From Roseiarcus sp963758335 (GTDB taxonomy: Bacteria; Pseudomonadota; Alphaproteobacteria; Rhizobiales; Beijerinckiaceae), in contig CAVWVF010000002.1 in assembly GCA_963758335.1 (NCBI GenBank), positions 1,612,001 to 1,676,000 of the forward strand: DNA of 64,000 bases. Reading direction: 5' to 3'. Numbering within the stretch: the first letter of the stretch is position 1; every line of letters starts with the position of its first letter. Of this stretch, positions 1-9,053 are shown piece by piece. Position numbers and translations under genes: made by a program. Under the pieces are notes generated by a model. It was not told the origin of the DNA. It worked only from the letters and a program-made list of their open reading frames with translations, and searched no databases.

Positions 1-864
1 CCTGAGGTAGCTGTCGAGGTATTTTGTGGCGATGCCGCGATGGGGGCGCAGGAAGGTTTTGAGGCTCTCGTGGCGACTGTTGACGGTCTGGATGTGTAAT
101 TCGCCGCGGACACGTTCGCCGTTCGACTGGTTGAGCGCTTCATGGCTGACGCCGAGGGCGGCGGCGCAAGGCGGGTAGACGTTATTGCCGTCGGTGACGA
201 GCAAGGCGTCCTTACCCAGAACGGGCGCCAGCACCGGCTTGATGGTCTGGACGGTCACGGCCGAGAGGACGGCGCTGATGGTGGCGCCGCTCCGGTCGGC
301 GGCCACTAGGATCGGCGTCTGTTCGTCCGAAAGGCCGCGCTTGGCTGCCTTTCCGCCCCGCCTGCGAGCCTTGCGCCCGAGGCGACGCTCGCCCTTACGG
401 CTTGATAATATGTAGGTTTCATCGACTTCGACGATGCCGCTCAACAGGCGCGTGGGGTTCTTGGCGGCGCGCAGGAAGCGATGTCGCCAGCGGAACGCCG
501 TGCTCACAGCCACCCCGCACCGCTCGGCCGAGGCGGCCACCGTCTCGCCCTCGCTCAACGACTGACCAAAATCAAGCCAGCGTTCCTTCTTGCGCAATTG
601 GGCCAGCGGCGTTCCGGTCAGCGCGTTGAAGCTTCTGCGGCAATCCTTGCAGCGGAAACGGCGCAGGCCGTCGGCTTGGCCCCCGCCCACCGACGCCCCG
701 CTGCAGTGCGGACAGCGACGCGCCTCGCCCAAGCGCTCCTCGATCGCCGCCGCCACCGCCGCTCTGGGCTGCCGGCCGGCCAGCACCGCCTCGAGCTCTT
801 GGCGCTGCTTCGCCGTCAGACCGTCGATCTCCGCCAGCCACGCTCGAAACATCCCCTGATCCAT
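1..864 (-). CDS. IS1595-family transposase (3' end beyond window)
   Basis: Read on the minus strand from an ATG at 864, the frame stays open to the window edge (288 codons). Order: a short N-terminal region, a CPHC/CKDC zinc ribbon (about residues 50-75), then the ISXO2-like DDE domain with VEVDETY, LVTDGNNVYP and a NSRHESLK segment followed by RGIATKYLDSYL. This order is typical of IS1595-family transposases of about 310 residues, so only the last few residues are missing. The element lies immediately downstream of, and has truncated, the TIR/STAND gene ending at 912. The outer terminal repeat should lie between about 870 and 925, but I could not define it because the other end is not in the window. 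Confidence 0.88.
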   Translation of the reverse strand, partial: MDQGMFRAWLAEIDGLTAKQRQELEAVLAGRQPRAAVAAAIEERLGEARRCPHCSGASVGGGQADGLRRFRCKDCRRSFNALTGTPLAQLRKKERWLDFGQSLSEGETVAASAERCGVAVSTAFRWRHRFLRAAKNPTRLLSGIVEVDETYILSSRKGERRLGRKARRRGGKAAKRGLSDEQTPILVAADRSGATISAVLSAVTVQTIKPVLAPVLGKDALLVTDGNNVYPPCAAALGVSHEALNQSNGERVRGELHIQTVNSRHESLKTFLRPHRGIATKYLDSYLR

Positions 865-911
865 CGCAAACCCCTGTCAATCCATAATAAATCGTAGCAC
901 AAACAGGCGTG

Positions 912-1472
912 TCAATCAAACGCTAATTGAGCCTTGCGGAATTTCTCGACGAGTTCCCCGCGGCCGAAGAAGCGGTCGGACTCCTCCGCGCTCATCGACC
1001 GCAGGCCGACGAAGGGCTCTTTGATGAGCTTCAGGGGAGCGCCCCACTCGAGGCGCAGAACCGCCTTCAGGAGCTTATCCAGTTCGTCCGGATCGCGGAC
1101 GCCCTGATAGAGCTTGGCGAAGGGCGGCAGGGCTGCAGCGCCCTCGCTGCCCGGCGCAAAGACCGGAATGAAGAGAAAATCCTTGTGCGAGCGCGCGCGG
1201 GTCAGCGCAACCCGGACTTCCGCCTCGACCCAGTTGATGACTCCAAGCGAGCCGACATAGACGACGAAGGCGGTCGCATCCTGCATGATCGCCTGTTCGA
1301 TCTGCGGCTGCCACTCTTGTCCGGGACTAAGGCCGCCGTCCTTGTCGAACCAGACCTTGAGACCCGCCTCTTTCGCGTCGGGGGCGTCCTCCAGCCGGCG
1401 CTTTAGCTTCTGCGCGGGGTCCGTATCGGCGCCCGAATGGCTGAGAAAAATGACCGGCGATGATTGAATCAC
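912..1472 (-). pseudogene. TIR domain-STAND NTPase gene, truncated by IS1595
   Basis: The frame starts at GTG 1472 with a GAGGAG sequence about 12 nt upstream. Residues 1-140 are a TIR domain: VIFLSHSGAD strand A, VWFDKDGGLSPG, then IEQAIMQDATAFVVYVGS. Residues 155-180 carry PFVGLRSMSAEESDRFFGR, the entry motif of STAND NTPase modules, where a P-loop, NTPase core and sensor repeats normally follow. The frame stops seven residues later where IS1595 sequence begins, so NTPase and sensor are lost. Known TIR-STAND proteins are NAD-degrading or signalling antiphage effectors; that role here is inference. The remaining 186 residues could still make a TIR-only protein. Confidence 0.75.
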
Positions 1473-1632
1473 GGCCCCGGCTCCTCACGGCGCGCTTCAG
1501 CTCATGGAAATAGCGGATTTCCGCGTACACCCGCTCGGATGCTTTGGAGCGAGGAGAGCAGAGAACGATTAGCCACTCCGAGCGACGAAGCGCGTCCTTG
1601 ATCTCCTCGCTGAGATCGGACGAGGCCGCCAT
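1473..1632 (-). pseudogene. Second TIR-like remnant
   Basis: Starting at ATG 1632, about 50 residues read AASSDLSEEIKDALRRSEWL, then IVLCSPRS and a VYAEIRYFHELKR segment. This is the middle of a TIR domain of another subtype (elaASxDL...LIVLCSPxxxxSxxV). A TGA in the same frame just upstream removes the N-terminus, and beyond about 1475 the frame overlaps the next gene and loses similarity. An AAAGGAGG lies directly before the ATG but only 2 nt away, too close for a good ribosome site. Best read as a fragment of an upstream TIR gene fused by deletion to the following TIR-STAND gene. Confidence 0.6.
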
Positions 1633-1729
1633 TTCCTCCTTTAGCGATCAGTGAGCCCGCGCGCGAGCGCATCCCGCCCTCCATCCCTCTTGCCACGGCG
1701 TAGCGCCACAAACCGGCTGCTCCGACCCA

Positions 1730-3155
1730 TCACGAGCGCACAGCATCCAATAACGTCTTTAGCTTGTCGTGTTGCAGTTGCGCGATCTCCGCCATCCACG
1801 GGGCGGGCGCCTTGGCGAGAGCTTCCCTCAGGAGGCTTTCGCCGGATGGATCCCCGAGCGGGTAGAGGGAGTCCGCGTGGGTCGCCGCGACCCAAAATTT
1901 CTCTTCCTCGAGGGGTCGTGCTGCAAACGGAAGTTCATCCTTCCCTGTTGGCCTGCTCAAGGGCCCCGTTGCGTCTTGCTCGGCGCCAGAGACATTTTGC
2001 AATGTCGTCAGGCGGCGAGCGCTGATGTCGACGACGTCGCGGCGGACGCGCTTCGCCAGGACATTGTCCGCGATCCGCTCATCGCCTGATGACAGCGACG
2101 CCCGATAATTCAAAAGGTAGGCGAGATTGGCGCCGTTGTAGTAGTCCCGTTTGATGAGGAAGCCGCGCTCGGCCGCCCGGATCGCCTTGTCGAGGTCTTC
2201 CATTCGCTCGCTCTCGGACCGCGTCGCCATTTCGGCGCGCCGCTTGTGGATCGCGCTCCACAAGCCAAGCGTCTCCGGATCGGTGGTCGTTTCGACTTCA
2301 AGCTTCTCGAGCAGCTTCTCCGCTTCGGCGTATCCAGCCAAGGCTGCGCCTGAGCCCGCGGTCTTCGCCTCTTCCTCGCCCGCCTTGTAAGTCGCCAGGG
2401 CAAGCTGCTGAACGACGCCGGGCCTCGCTGGCTTGTCCTTTCCATCGGCGCCGGGAGCAGTTTGCTCACGATAAATTCCTTGCAGGATCGTCTTTGCCAG
2501 CGCAAACGCATTCGAGTTCATCGCTTGGCGAGCGAAATCGAGTTTGGCAGCATAGGTGTCGGCGGAGGGCGGCGACGCCTGCGCCAGTCCCCCAGCGGCC
2601 GCGGCGTGGCCGACCCCCTTTCTTCGCGCGGCGCCGGTCCCGCCTGTCCCCTACGGCTCGGTTTCTCGAGGTCAGGCAGCACCGTGTAGACGGGGCTGTC
2701 GACCGCGTTGCCGCTCATGAGCGCGCGCGCCAAATCCGCGAGCTCTCTTTGCATGCGGTTTGCTTCGTCGAAGCCGATGTCCGGCCCCAGATGTTCATAG
2801 TGACGAACCACGATGTGGCTGGCGTCGAATGGAATTTTGAACTGGCTTTCCGCGATGATGATCGTCGCTCGCGGCTTCAGCGCATGTCGCACGCCCAGCT
2901 CGAAGGCGGCGTTCAGGTTGACAAATCCGCGACGACAAGGTCGGCGCTATAGAGCATCTCGTACATCGGAACGTCGATGACGCCGGAGTGCTGAATCTCG
3001 TCCGCTCTGACGCAATCGTATCCCGCAGCCTCGACAGCGGGCTTGATGATGTTGTGGTAGCTCTTGTCGAGATCGAGCACGCGACCGGTCGCAAGGTCGG
3101 GCTTCGGTCCAAAACCCATGATGACGAAACAAGTTGCCACGGGCCGCTCAAACAC
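1730..3155 (-). pseudogene. DUF4071 (MAP3K TRAFs-binding domain) protein, two frameshifts
   Basis: Three consecutive minus-strand frames reconstruct one protein of about 470 residues. Frame 1 (from ATG 3155): CFVIMGFGPKPD, DLDKSYHNIIKPAVEAAG, CVRADEIQHSGVIDVPMYE and ADLVVADLST, a Rossmann/TIR-like nucleoside-hydrolase-type fold. A shift near 2915 leads to LNAAFELGVRHALKP and DSPVYTVLPDLEKP. A second shift near 2650 leads to the TRAFs-binding TPR region with LGLWSAIHKRRAEM and FLIKRDYYNGANLAYLLNYR, ending at 1730. The family is linked to TIR and effector genes, which fits the TIR fragments just downstream. Two single-base errors would restore it, so sequencing error is not excluded; neighbouring decay makes a real pseudogene more likely. 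Confidence 0.75.
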
Positions 3156-3494
3156 CTAAGTAATGTACAATATCTGCGGATTGGTCAAGCGCGGTTTTGC
3201 CCTGGCGTGAGGCGTCGGCCGCCCCGCGAGAGTTCTCGCCTGAAGGCCCCATCCAGCGCTCGGATTTGGATGCGACATTCCCGCCCCACGAGAACATGCC
3301 GTTACGTCATTCTCCACCGTGCCACTCGTCAACGGCCAAGGCAAGGCGCGGAAAGGACCCAACGACCCGGGTCAGGCGAAGTCTTCGTGAACGTCTTCAA
3401 CGGCTGTTGCGCCCTCGCGCGAAGGGAGGGGAAGCGCGAGGCGATGACCGGTTTTTCAGAAAGCGCGAAAATTTCTTGCACAAGTCTGGATTTT

Positions 3495-3509
3495 GTTCTA
3501 TGTTTGTTC
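3495..3509 (+). promoter_or_regulatory. LexA (SOS) box, alphaproteobacterial type
   Basis: The sequence is GTTCTATGTTTGTTC, an exact GTTC-N7-GTTC direct repeat, the known LexA operator of Alphaproteobacteria. It lies 24 nt upstream of a GTG at 3534 that has AAGGAG at 3519-3524, so it is placed to control a plus-strand gene, which is now truncated. Confidence 0.75.
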
Positions 3510-3533
3510 GCAGCGTCTGAAGGAGAACGCCAA

Positions 3534-3647
3534 GTGTCCGTTTCCGCCGAGGCCGCTTCCCCGCGCGCCATCCTCCGCGACCAGTCGATCGCGGCGCGGC
3601 GCGCGGGAGACTACACGAGCGGGAAATGCGGATCGTCGGGCTCCTGA
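3534..3647 (+). pseudogene. Short remnant behind the SOS box
   Basis: From GTG 3534 a frame of 37 codons begins VSVSAEAASPRAILRDQSIA. Start, ribosome site and SOS box are well arranged, but the product is too short to be a known SOS protein. Only the first 25 or so residues look like a start of a real gene. An SOS gene such as imuA is a possibility from the position, but sequence alone does not show it. Confidence 0.35.
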
Positions 3648-3988
3648 ACGGTGACCTCTCGATTGTGGAGGTCTCGGCGCGCAAAAGCCTGACGCAGGCG
3701 CATACACCCCCACAGAGCGCAATTTTGCGCCGTCGACACGGGGCCTCCCCGCGCTCGGCGCGCCCGATCGCGAGCCCGGGCGGAAATGCTGCTGCAAGCG
3801 GTTGAAAAAGCACGATTGGCGGCCGGAAACGGCGCATCGCTGGAGACGGCCGCCCGAAGCACTGAATTCGTCCTTCGAGGCCGCTTCGCAGCGCCTCGGG
3901 ACGAGGTCGGGGGCGGAAACGAGAGCAGGGACTGGAGGACGCGCGTCGGAGCTGCGAACGGACGGAGTGACGGAGTGACAACTTTTGG

Positions 3989-5723
3989 GTAATCGGGGCA
4001 AATTTCCGGGCGGAAGGGGGGAGTCAAGCGTCGGAAAGTATGATTCAAGCTGGGGATGTCCGTTGATTTGGGTGATCCGCTTGAGCGCATGACGCCGGCC
4101 GAGCTCATCGGCCTGGTTCGCACTTTGATTGGCGAAGTGACCCGCTTTCAGGCGGAGTACGAGAAGGTGAGCGGGGCGTTGGCCAAGCTGAGGGTCGAGC
4201 ATCAGGCGGTCAAGGACGAACTGGCGCGATTGAAGAAACTGCCGCCGCGGCCGCCGCAGAAACCCTCGGGGATGGACAAGGCGACGGACCGACCGGATTC
4301 GCAAGCGAACGCGCCCAAGGGCGGGCGGTCGACGCAGCGGCGCGGCAGCAACCTGGACAAGCTGACGGTCACGCAAACCATCGAGGTGAAGGTCGACGCG
4401 CCAGCGGGTTCCCGCCACAAGGGCTACGAAGAGATCGTCGTTCAGGACTTGGTTCTGAATCCTTTGGTGACCCGCTATCGGCGCGAGCGCTGGCAAACGC
4501 CGGATGGGAAGACTCTGATCGCGCCGCTCGATCCCGGGATCGTCGGTGGCTATGGCCCGCATCTTCAGCGCCTGATCTTGATGCTGCACTTTCAGGGACA
4601 GATGACCTGCGAGCGGATTCTGGCGCTGCTGAACGGCGTCGGCGTGGTGATTTCGAAACGCCAGGTGGTGCGCCTGCTGGCCGCCAAGCTCGAGACGTTC
4701 CGCGCTGAGGACGCCGAGGTGCTGAAGACCGGATTGAGCAGCGCTTCCTTCGTCACGGTCGACGACACCGGCGCCCGCCATCGAGGCAAGAGCGGCGTGA
4801 CGACCCAGATCGGTTCCGACAGCTTCACCACGTTTCGAACCGGCCCGAGCAAGTCCCGCCTGGCGTTCCTGCGCAATCTCCTGGGCGGCGCGGCCTCTTA
4901 CGTGGTCAACGAGGCGGCGCTCGTCTACATGCGGGCTTGCAATCTGAGCCTCAGCCTCATCGACACGCTCGCGGGCCATCCGACGCGGCTTTTTGCGTCT
5001 CACGAAGACTGGACGAGCCATCTGAACGCGCTCGGATTCGCCGATCTCAGGATCACCCCCGATCCGGTGCGGGTCGCCAGCGAGGGTGCTCTGTGGGGCG
5101 CCGTTCGCGAGCAAGGCCTGCTCGGCCAAGCCATCGTCGTGTCAGACGGCGCCGGCCAGTTCCGCGTCGGCGAACACGCCTTGTGCTGGGTGCACGCCGA
5201 ACGCCTGGTCCACAAGCTCATCCCCGCCAACGACAAGCAGCGCAACGCGATCGAGGTCGCACGGCGCATGATCTGGTGGTTCTATCGCGCCTTAAAAGAA
5301 TACAAGCTCGCCCCGAGCCTCGAGAAAGCCGAGCGTTTGCGGGCGCAGTTCGACCGCATCTTCAACCGCTCCAGAACCGGCTACGCCACCCTCGACAGCC
5401 TGCTCAGGCGCCTCTTTCGCCTCAAGGACGATCTCTTGCGCGTCCTCGACCATCCCCATATTCCGCTGCACACCAACGCCTCGGAAAACGACATCCGCGT
5501 CTTCGTCACCAAGCGCAAAATCTCCGGCGGGACCCTCAGCGACAGAGGCCGCGACGCCCGCGACGTCATGCTCGGGCTCGCCAAGACCTGCAGGAAGCTC
5601 AAAATCCCCTTCTTCGACTATCTCGGCGCTCGCCTCGCCATTCCAGGCCCCGAAATCCCCGATCTCGCAACTCTCGTCAGGCCCGCCCCAAGCTAACGCC
5701 GCCCGGAAATTCGCCCCGGTTAC
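3989..5723 (+). mobile_element. IS66-family element, copy 1 (ISBst12-like)
   Basis: Ends are GTAATCGGGGCAAATTTCC on the left and its near-complement ending GGTTAC on the right; GTAA termini are typical of IS66. Flanking octamers are ACTTTTGG and GATTTTGG, matching at six of eight positions, so the target duplication has diverged. Length 1735 bp with one gene. Confidence 0.85.
4056..5696 (+). CDS. IS66-family transposase (single-ORF type)
   Basis: A 546-residue DDE transposase of the ISBst12 branch, which needs no accessory TnpA/TnpB. Residues 15-60 form a leucine-rich helix (LIGLVRTLIGEVTRFQAEYE), a likely coiled coil. The zinc-binding and helix-turn-helix region follows, then the catalytic core: VTVDDTGARHRGK (first Asp, about residue 235), IVVSDGAGQF (second Asp, about 370) and TNASENDIRVFV (Glu, about 476). 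All three acidic residues are present, so the copy looks functional and could mobilise copy 2. The ATG sits 67 nt inside the left end. Confidence 0.88.
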   Translation: MSVDLGDPLERMTPAELIGLVRTLIGEVTRFQAEYEKVSGALAKLRVEHQAVKDELARLKKLPPRPPQKPSGMDKATDRPDSQANAPKGGRSTQRRGSNLDKLTVTQTIEVKVDAPAGSRHKGYEEIVVQDLVLNPLVTRYRRERWQTPDGKTLIAPLDPGIVGGYGPHLQRLILMLHFQGQMTCERILALLNGVGVVISKRQVVRLLAAKLETFRAEDAEVLKTGLSSASFVTVDDTGARHRGKSGVTTQIGSDSFTTFRTGPSKSRLAFLRNLLGGAASYVVNEAALVYMRACNLSLSLIDTLAGHPTRLFASHEDWTSHLNALGFADLRITPDPVRVASEGALWGAVREQGLLGQAIVVSDGAGQFRVGEHALCWVHAERLVHKLIPANDKQRNAIEVARRMIWWFYRALKEYKLAPSLEKAERLRAQFDRIFNRSRTGYATLDSLLRRLFRLKDDLLRVLDHPHIPLHTNASENDIRVFVTKRKISGGTLSDRGRDARDVMLGLAKTCRKLKIPFFDYLGARLAIPGPEIPDLATLVRPAPS

Positions 5724-5893
5724 GATTTTGGCGCCTAACGTCTTGAAAAGGTTCGGTCGCTGCCAAAACCTAGCGCCGCATCCATCTGCGGCCAGCGAGC
5801 GTCCTTTGTGGCCTTTGCCTGCCGCGAAGGACGCCTGATTCGGCGCCGCAATCCCAGGGACCGTTTGGGAGTTACGAATGGACAACTTTGCGC
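5724..5893. other. Spacer between the two IS66 copies
   Basis: Unique sequence separating the two elements. I see no gene or RNA signature in it. Confidence 0.5.
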
Positions 5894-5901
5894 GTCCTAT
5901 T

Positions 5902-7548
5902 GTAATCGGGGCAAATTTCCGGGCGGAAGGGGGGAGTCAAGCGTCGGAAAGTATGATTCAAGCTGGGGATGTCCGTTGATTCGGGTGATCCGCTTGAGCG
6001 CATGACGCCGGCCGAGCTCATCGGCCTGGTTCGCACTTTGATTGGCGAAGTGACCCGCTTTCAGGCGGAGTACGAGAAGGTGAGCGGGGCGTTGGGCTGA
6101 GGGTCGAGCATCACGCGGTCAAGGACGAACTGGCGCGATTGAAGAAACTGCCGCCGCGGCCGCCGCAGAAACCCTCGGGGATGGACAAGGCGACGACGCA
6201 AACCATCGAGGTGAAGGTCGACGCGCCAGCGGGTTCCCGCCACAAGGGCTACGAAGAGATCGTCGTTCAGGACTTGGTTCTGAATCCTTTGGTGACCCGC
6301 TATCGGCGCGAGCGCTGGCAAACGCCGGATGGGAAGACTCTGATCGCGCCGCTCGATCCCGGGATCGTCGGTGGCTATGGCCCGCATCTTCAGCGCCTGA
6401 TCTTGATGCTGCACTTTCAGGGACAGATGACCTGCGAGCGGATTCTGGCGCTACTGAACGGCGTCGGCGTGGTGATTTCGAAACGCCAGGTGGTGCGCCT
6501 GCTGGCCGCCAAGCTCGAGACGTTCCGCGCTGAGGACGCCGAGGTGCTGAAGACCGGATTGAGCAGCGCTTCCTTCGTCACGGTCGACGACACCGGCGCC
6601 CGCCATCGAGGCAAGAGCGGCGTGACGACCCAGATCGGTTCCGACAGCTTCACCACGTTTCGAACCGGCCCGAGCAAGTCCCGCCTGGCGTTCCTGCGCA
6701 ATCTCCTGGGCGGCGCGGCCTCTTACGTGGTCAACGAGGCGGCGCTCGTCTACATGCGGGCTTGCAATCTGAGCCTCAGCCTCATCGACACGCTCGCGGG
6801 CCATCCGACGCGGCTTTTTGCGTCTCACGAAGACTGGACGAGCCATCTGAACGCGCTCGGATTCGCCGATCTCAGGATCACCCCCGATCCGGTGCGGGTC
6901 GCCAGCGAGGGTGCTCTGTGGGGCGCCGTTCGCGAGCAAGGCCTGCTCGGCCAAGCCATCGTCGTGTCAGACGGCGCCGGCCAGTTCCGCGTCGGCGAAC
7001 ACGCCTTGTGCTGGGTGCACGCCGAACGCCTGGTCCACAAGCTCATCCCCGCCAACGACAAGCAGCGCAACGCGATCGAGGTCGCACGGCGCATGATCTG
7101 GTGGTTCTATCGCGCCTTAAAAGAATACAAGCTCGCCCCGAGCCTCGAGAAAGCCGAGCGTTTGCGGGCGCAGTTCGACCGCATCTTCAACCGCTCCAGA
7201 ACCGGCTACGCCACCCTCGACAGCCTGCTCAGGCGCCTCTTTCGCCTCAAGGACGATCTCTTGCGCGTCCTCGACCATCCCCATATTCCGCTGCACACCA
7301 ACGCCTCGGAAAACGACATCCGCGTCTTCGTCACCAAGCGCAAAATCTCCGGCGGGACCCTCAACGACAGAGGCCGCGACGCCCGCGACGTCATGCTCGG
7401 GCTCGCCAAGACCTGCAGGAAGCTCAAAATCCCCTTCTTCGACTATCTCGGCGCTCGCCTCGCCATTCCAGGCCCCGAAATCCCCGATCTCGCAACTCTC
7501 GTCAGGCCCGCCCCAAGCTAACGCCGCCCGGAAATTCGCCCCGGTTAC
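5902..7548 (+). mobile_element. IS66-family element, copy 2 (internally deleted)
   Basis: Same ends as copy 1, flanked by a perfect 8-bp duplication GTCCTATT (5894-5901 and 7549-7556). It is 88 bp shorter than copy 1: 4 bp lost near 6096 and 84 bp lost after 6195. The intact duplication shows it arrived by transposition, and the deletions suggest it was moved by a transposase supplied in trans or decayed soon after. Confidence 0.88.
5969..7521 (+). pseudogene. IS66 transposase, N-terminally broken
   Basis: The original ATG at 5969 is kept, but a 4-bp deletion near 6096 shifts the frame about 43 codons in. A frame resumes from about TTG 6139 (KKLPPRPPQKPSGMDKA) and then misses 28 codons by an in-frame 84-bp deletion whose two ends share ACG. 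The rest, including the full catalytic triad, is almost identical to copy 1. Without the N-terminal coiled coil and part of the DNA-binding region it is probably inactive. Confidence 0.8.
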
Positions 7549-7658
7549 GTCCTATTGCGCTAAACCTTTGAAAACGCTCGATACCGCAATGGACGGGTGT
7601 TGTCAGGACGTGGCATGTATTTGCGATTGCCGCCCATCCGTTTGGCCTAGGCGTCCGC

Positions 7659-8948
7659 TTAGCGGTTGCCGATCGGCCTGTACTCGCGCTGCGTCGGTCC
7701 GGTGTAAAGCTGGCGCGGACGACCGATCTTCTGGTCCGGTTCGGCGATCATTTCCTTCCATTGCGCGATCCAGCCGACTGTGCGCGCGAGCGCGAACAGC
7801 ACAGTGAACATTGCGACCGGGAAGCCCATCGCCTTGAGCGTGATGCCGGAATAGAAGTCGATATTCGGGTAGAGCTTCTTTTCGAAGAAATACTCATCGG
7901 AGAGCGCGATGCGCTCGAGCTCCATCGCGACGTCGAGCAGCGGATCGTCCTTGATGCCGAGTTCGTTCAGAACGTCATGCGCCGTCTTCTGCATGATTTT
8001 CGCGCGCGGATCGTAGTTTTTATACACTCGATGGCCGAAACCCATCAAGCGGAACGGGTCGTTCTTGTCCTTGGCCTTGGCGATGTACTTGGGGATGTTC
8101 TCGACGGCGCCGATCTCCCCGAGCATCTTGAGCGCCGCCTCGTTGGCGCCGCCGTGCGCTGGACCCCACAAGCAGGCGATCCCGGCGGCGATGCAGGCGA
8201 AGGGATTCGCGCCAGATGATCCGGCGAGACGCACCGTCGAGGTCGATGCGTTCTGCTCATGGTCCGCGTGCAGGATGAAGATGCGGTCGAGAGCGCGCGC
8301 GAGTATGGGATTGACCTTGTATTCCTCGCACGGCACCGAGAAGCACATACGCAAGAAATTCGCACAATAGTCGAGGTCGTTCTTGGGATAAACGAACGGT
8401 TGTCCGATGGCGTATTTGTAGGCCATCGAGGCCAGCGTCGGCATCTTGGCGATCATCCGGATGGAGGCGACCTCGCGTTGCCAGGGATCGTTGATGTCGA
8501 TCGAGTCGTGATAGAAGGCCGCCAGCGCGCCAACGCAGGCCACCATCACCGACATCGGATGCGCATCTCGGCGGAACCCGTTGAAAAACCGCGTCATCTG
8601 CTCTTGCACCATGGTGTGCCGGGTGACGCGGTAATCGAAGTCGGCCTTTTGGGAGGCGGTCGGCAACTCACCGTACAGCAGAAGATAGCAGGTTTCGAGG
8701 AAATCGCCGTGCTCGGCGAGCTGATCGATCGGGTAGCCGCGATAAAGCAGCACGCCGGCGTCGCCGTCGATATAGGTGATCTTCGATTCCGTGCTCGCCG
8801 TCGAGGTGAAGCCGGGATCGTAGGTGAACATGCCCGTCTGCGCGTAGAGTTTGCCGATGTCCACGACCGCCGGGCCGACGGTGCCGAATTTCACCGGCAG
8901 CTCGACCGTCTTGTCGCCGACCTTGAGGGTGGCGATCGTCTGGGTCAT
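7659..8948 (-). CDS. gltA: Citrate synthase
   Basis: Condenses acetyl-CoA and oxaloacetate to citrate, the entry step of the TCA cycle; cytosolic hexamer of the type II, NADH-sensitive kind. The 429-residue length matches the family. Active-site segments are present: ILHADHEQNAS (His), GPAHGGANEA (His), GFGHRVYKNYDPR (His and Arg) and YPNIDFYSG (Asp). The ATG at 8948 is preceded by GAAGGAG at 8 nt. It stands alone between IS66 copy 2, whose right end is about 110 bp from its stop, and the ABC importer. IS66 inserted downstream of it and did not damage it. Confidence 0.97.
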   Translation of the reverse strand: MTQTIATLKVGDKTVELPVKFGTVGPAVVDIGKLYAQTGMFTYDPGFTSTASTESKITYIDGDAGVLLYRGYPIDQLAEHGDFLETCYLLLYGELPTASQKADFDYRVTRHTMVQEQMTRFFNGFRRDAHPMSVMVACVGALAAFYHDSIDINDPWQREVASIRMIAKMPTLASMAYKYAIGQPFVYPKNDLDYCANFLRMCFSVPCEEYKVNPILARALDRIFILHADHEQNASTSTVRLAGSSGANPFACIAAGIACLWGPAHGGANEAALKMLGEIGAVENIPKYIAKAKDKNDPFRLMGFGHRVYKNYDPRAKIMQKTAHDVLNELGIKDDPLLDVAMELERIALSDEYFFEKKLYPNIDFYSGITLKAMGFPVAMFTVLFALARTVGWIAQWKEMIAEPDQKIGRPRQLYTGPTQREYRPIGNR

Positions 8949-9053
8949 CTAGCGTCTCCTTCGGGCTGGCCGGTAACTTCGCGCTGCAATTTCGATACCG
9001 CCGTGCACCCATGCGAACAAGTCCAACCAAGGAAGCAGCTTGGGCAGACCTGC

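Larger units (their letters stand above)
3156..3988. other. Gap before IS66: one LexA box, otherwise no recognisable gene
   Basis: Several frames are open on both strands, but none has recognisable motifs, and their composition looks like GC-driven noise. The only clear signal is the GTTC-N7-GTTC box and the short frame behind it, listed separately. IS66 copy 1 begins at 3989. Confidence 0.5.

Noticed and set aside
3534..3647. Naming the frame behind the SOS box imuA
   Set aside because: Position and the box fit, but 37 codons give no decisive similarity.
3498..5129. 543-codon minus-strand frame over the IS66 transposase
   Set aside because: Antisense shadow of the transposase with arginine-rich, motif-free sequence.
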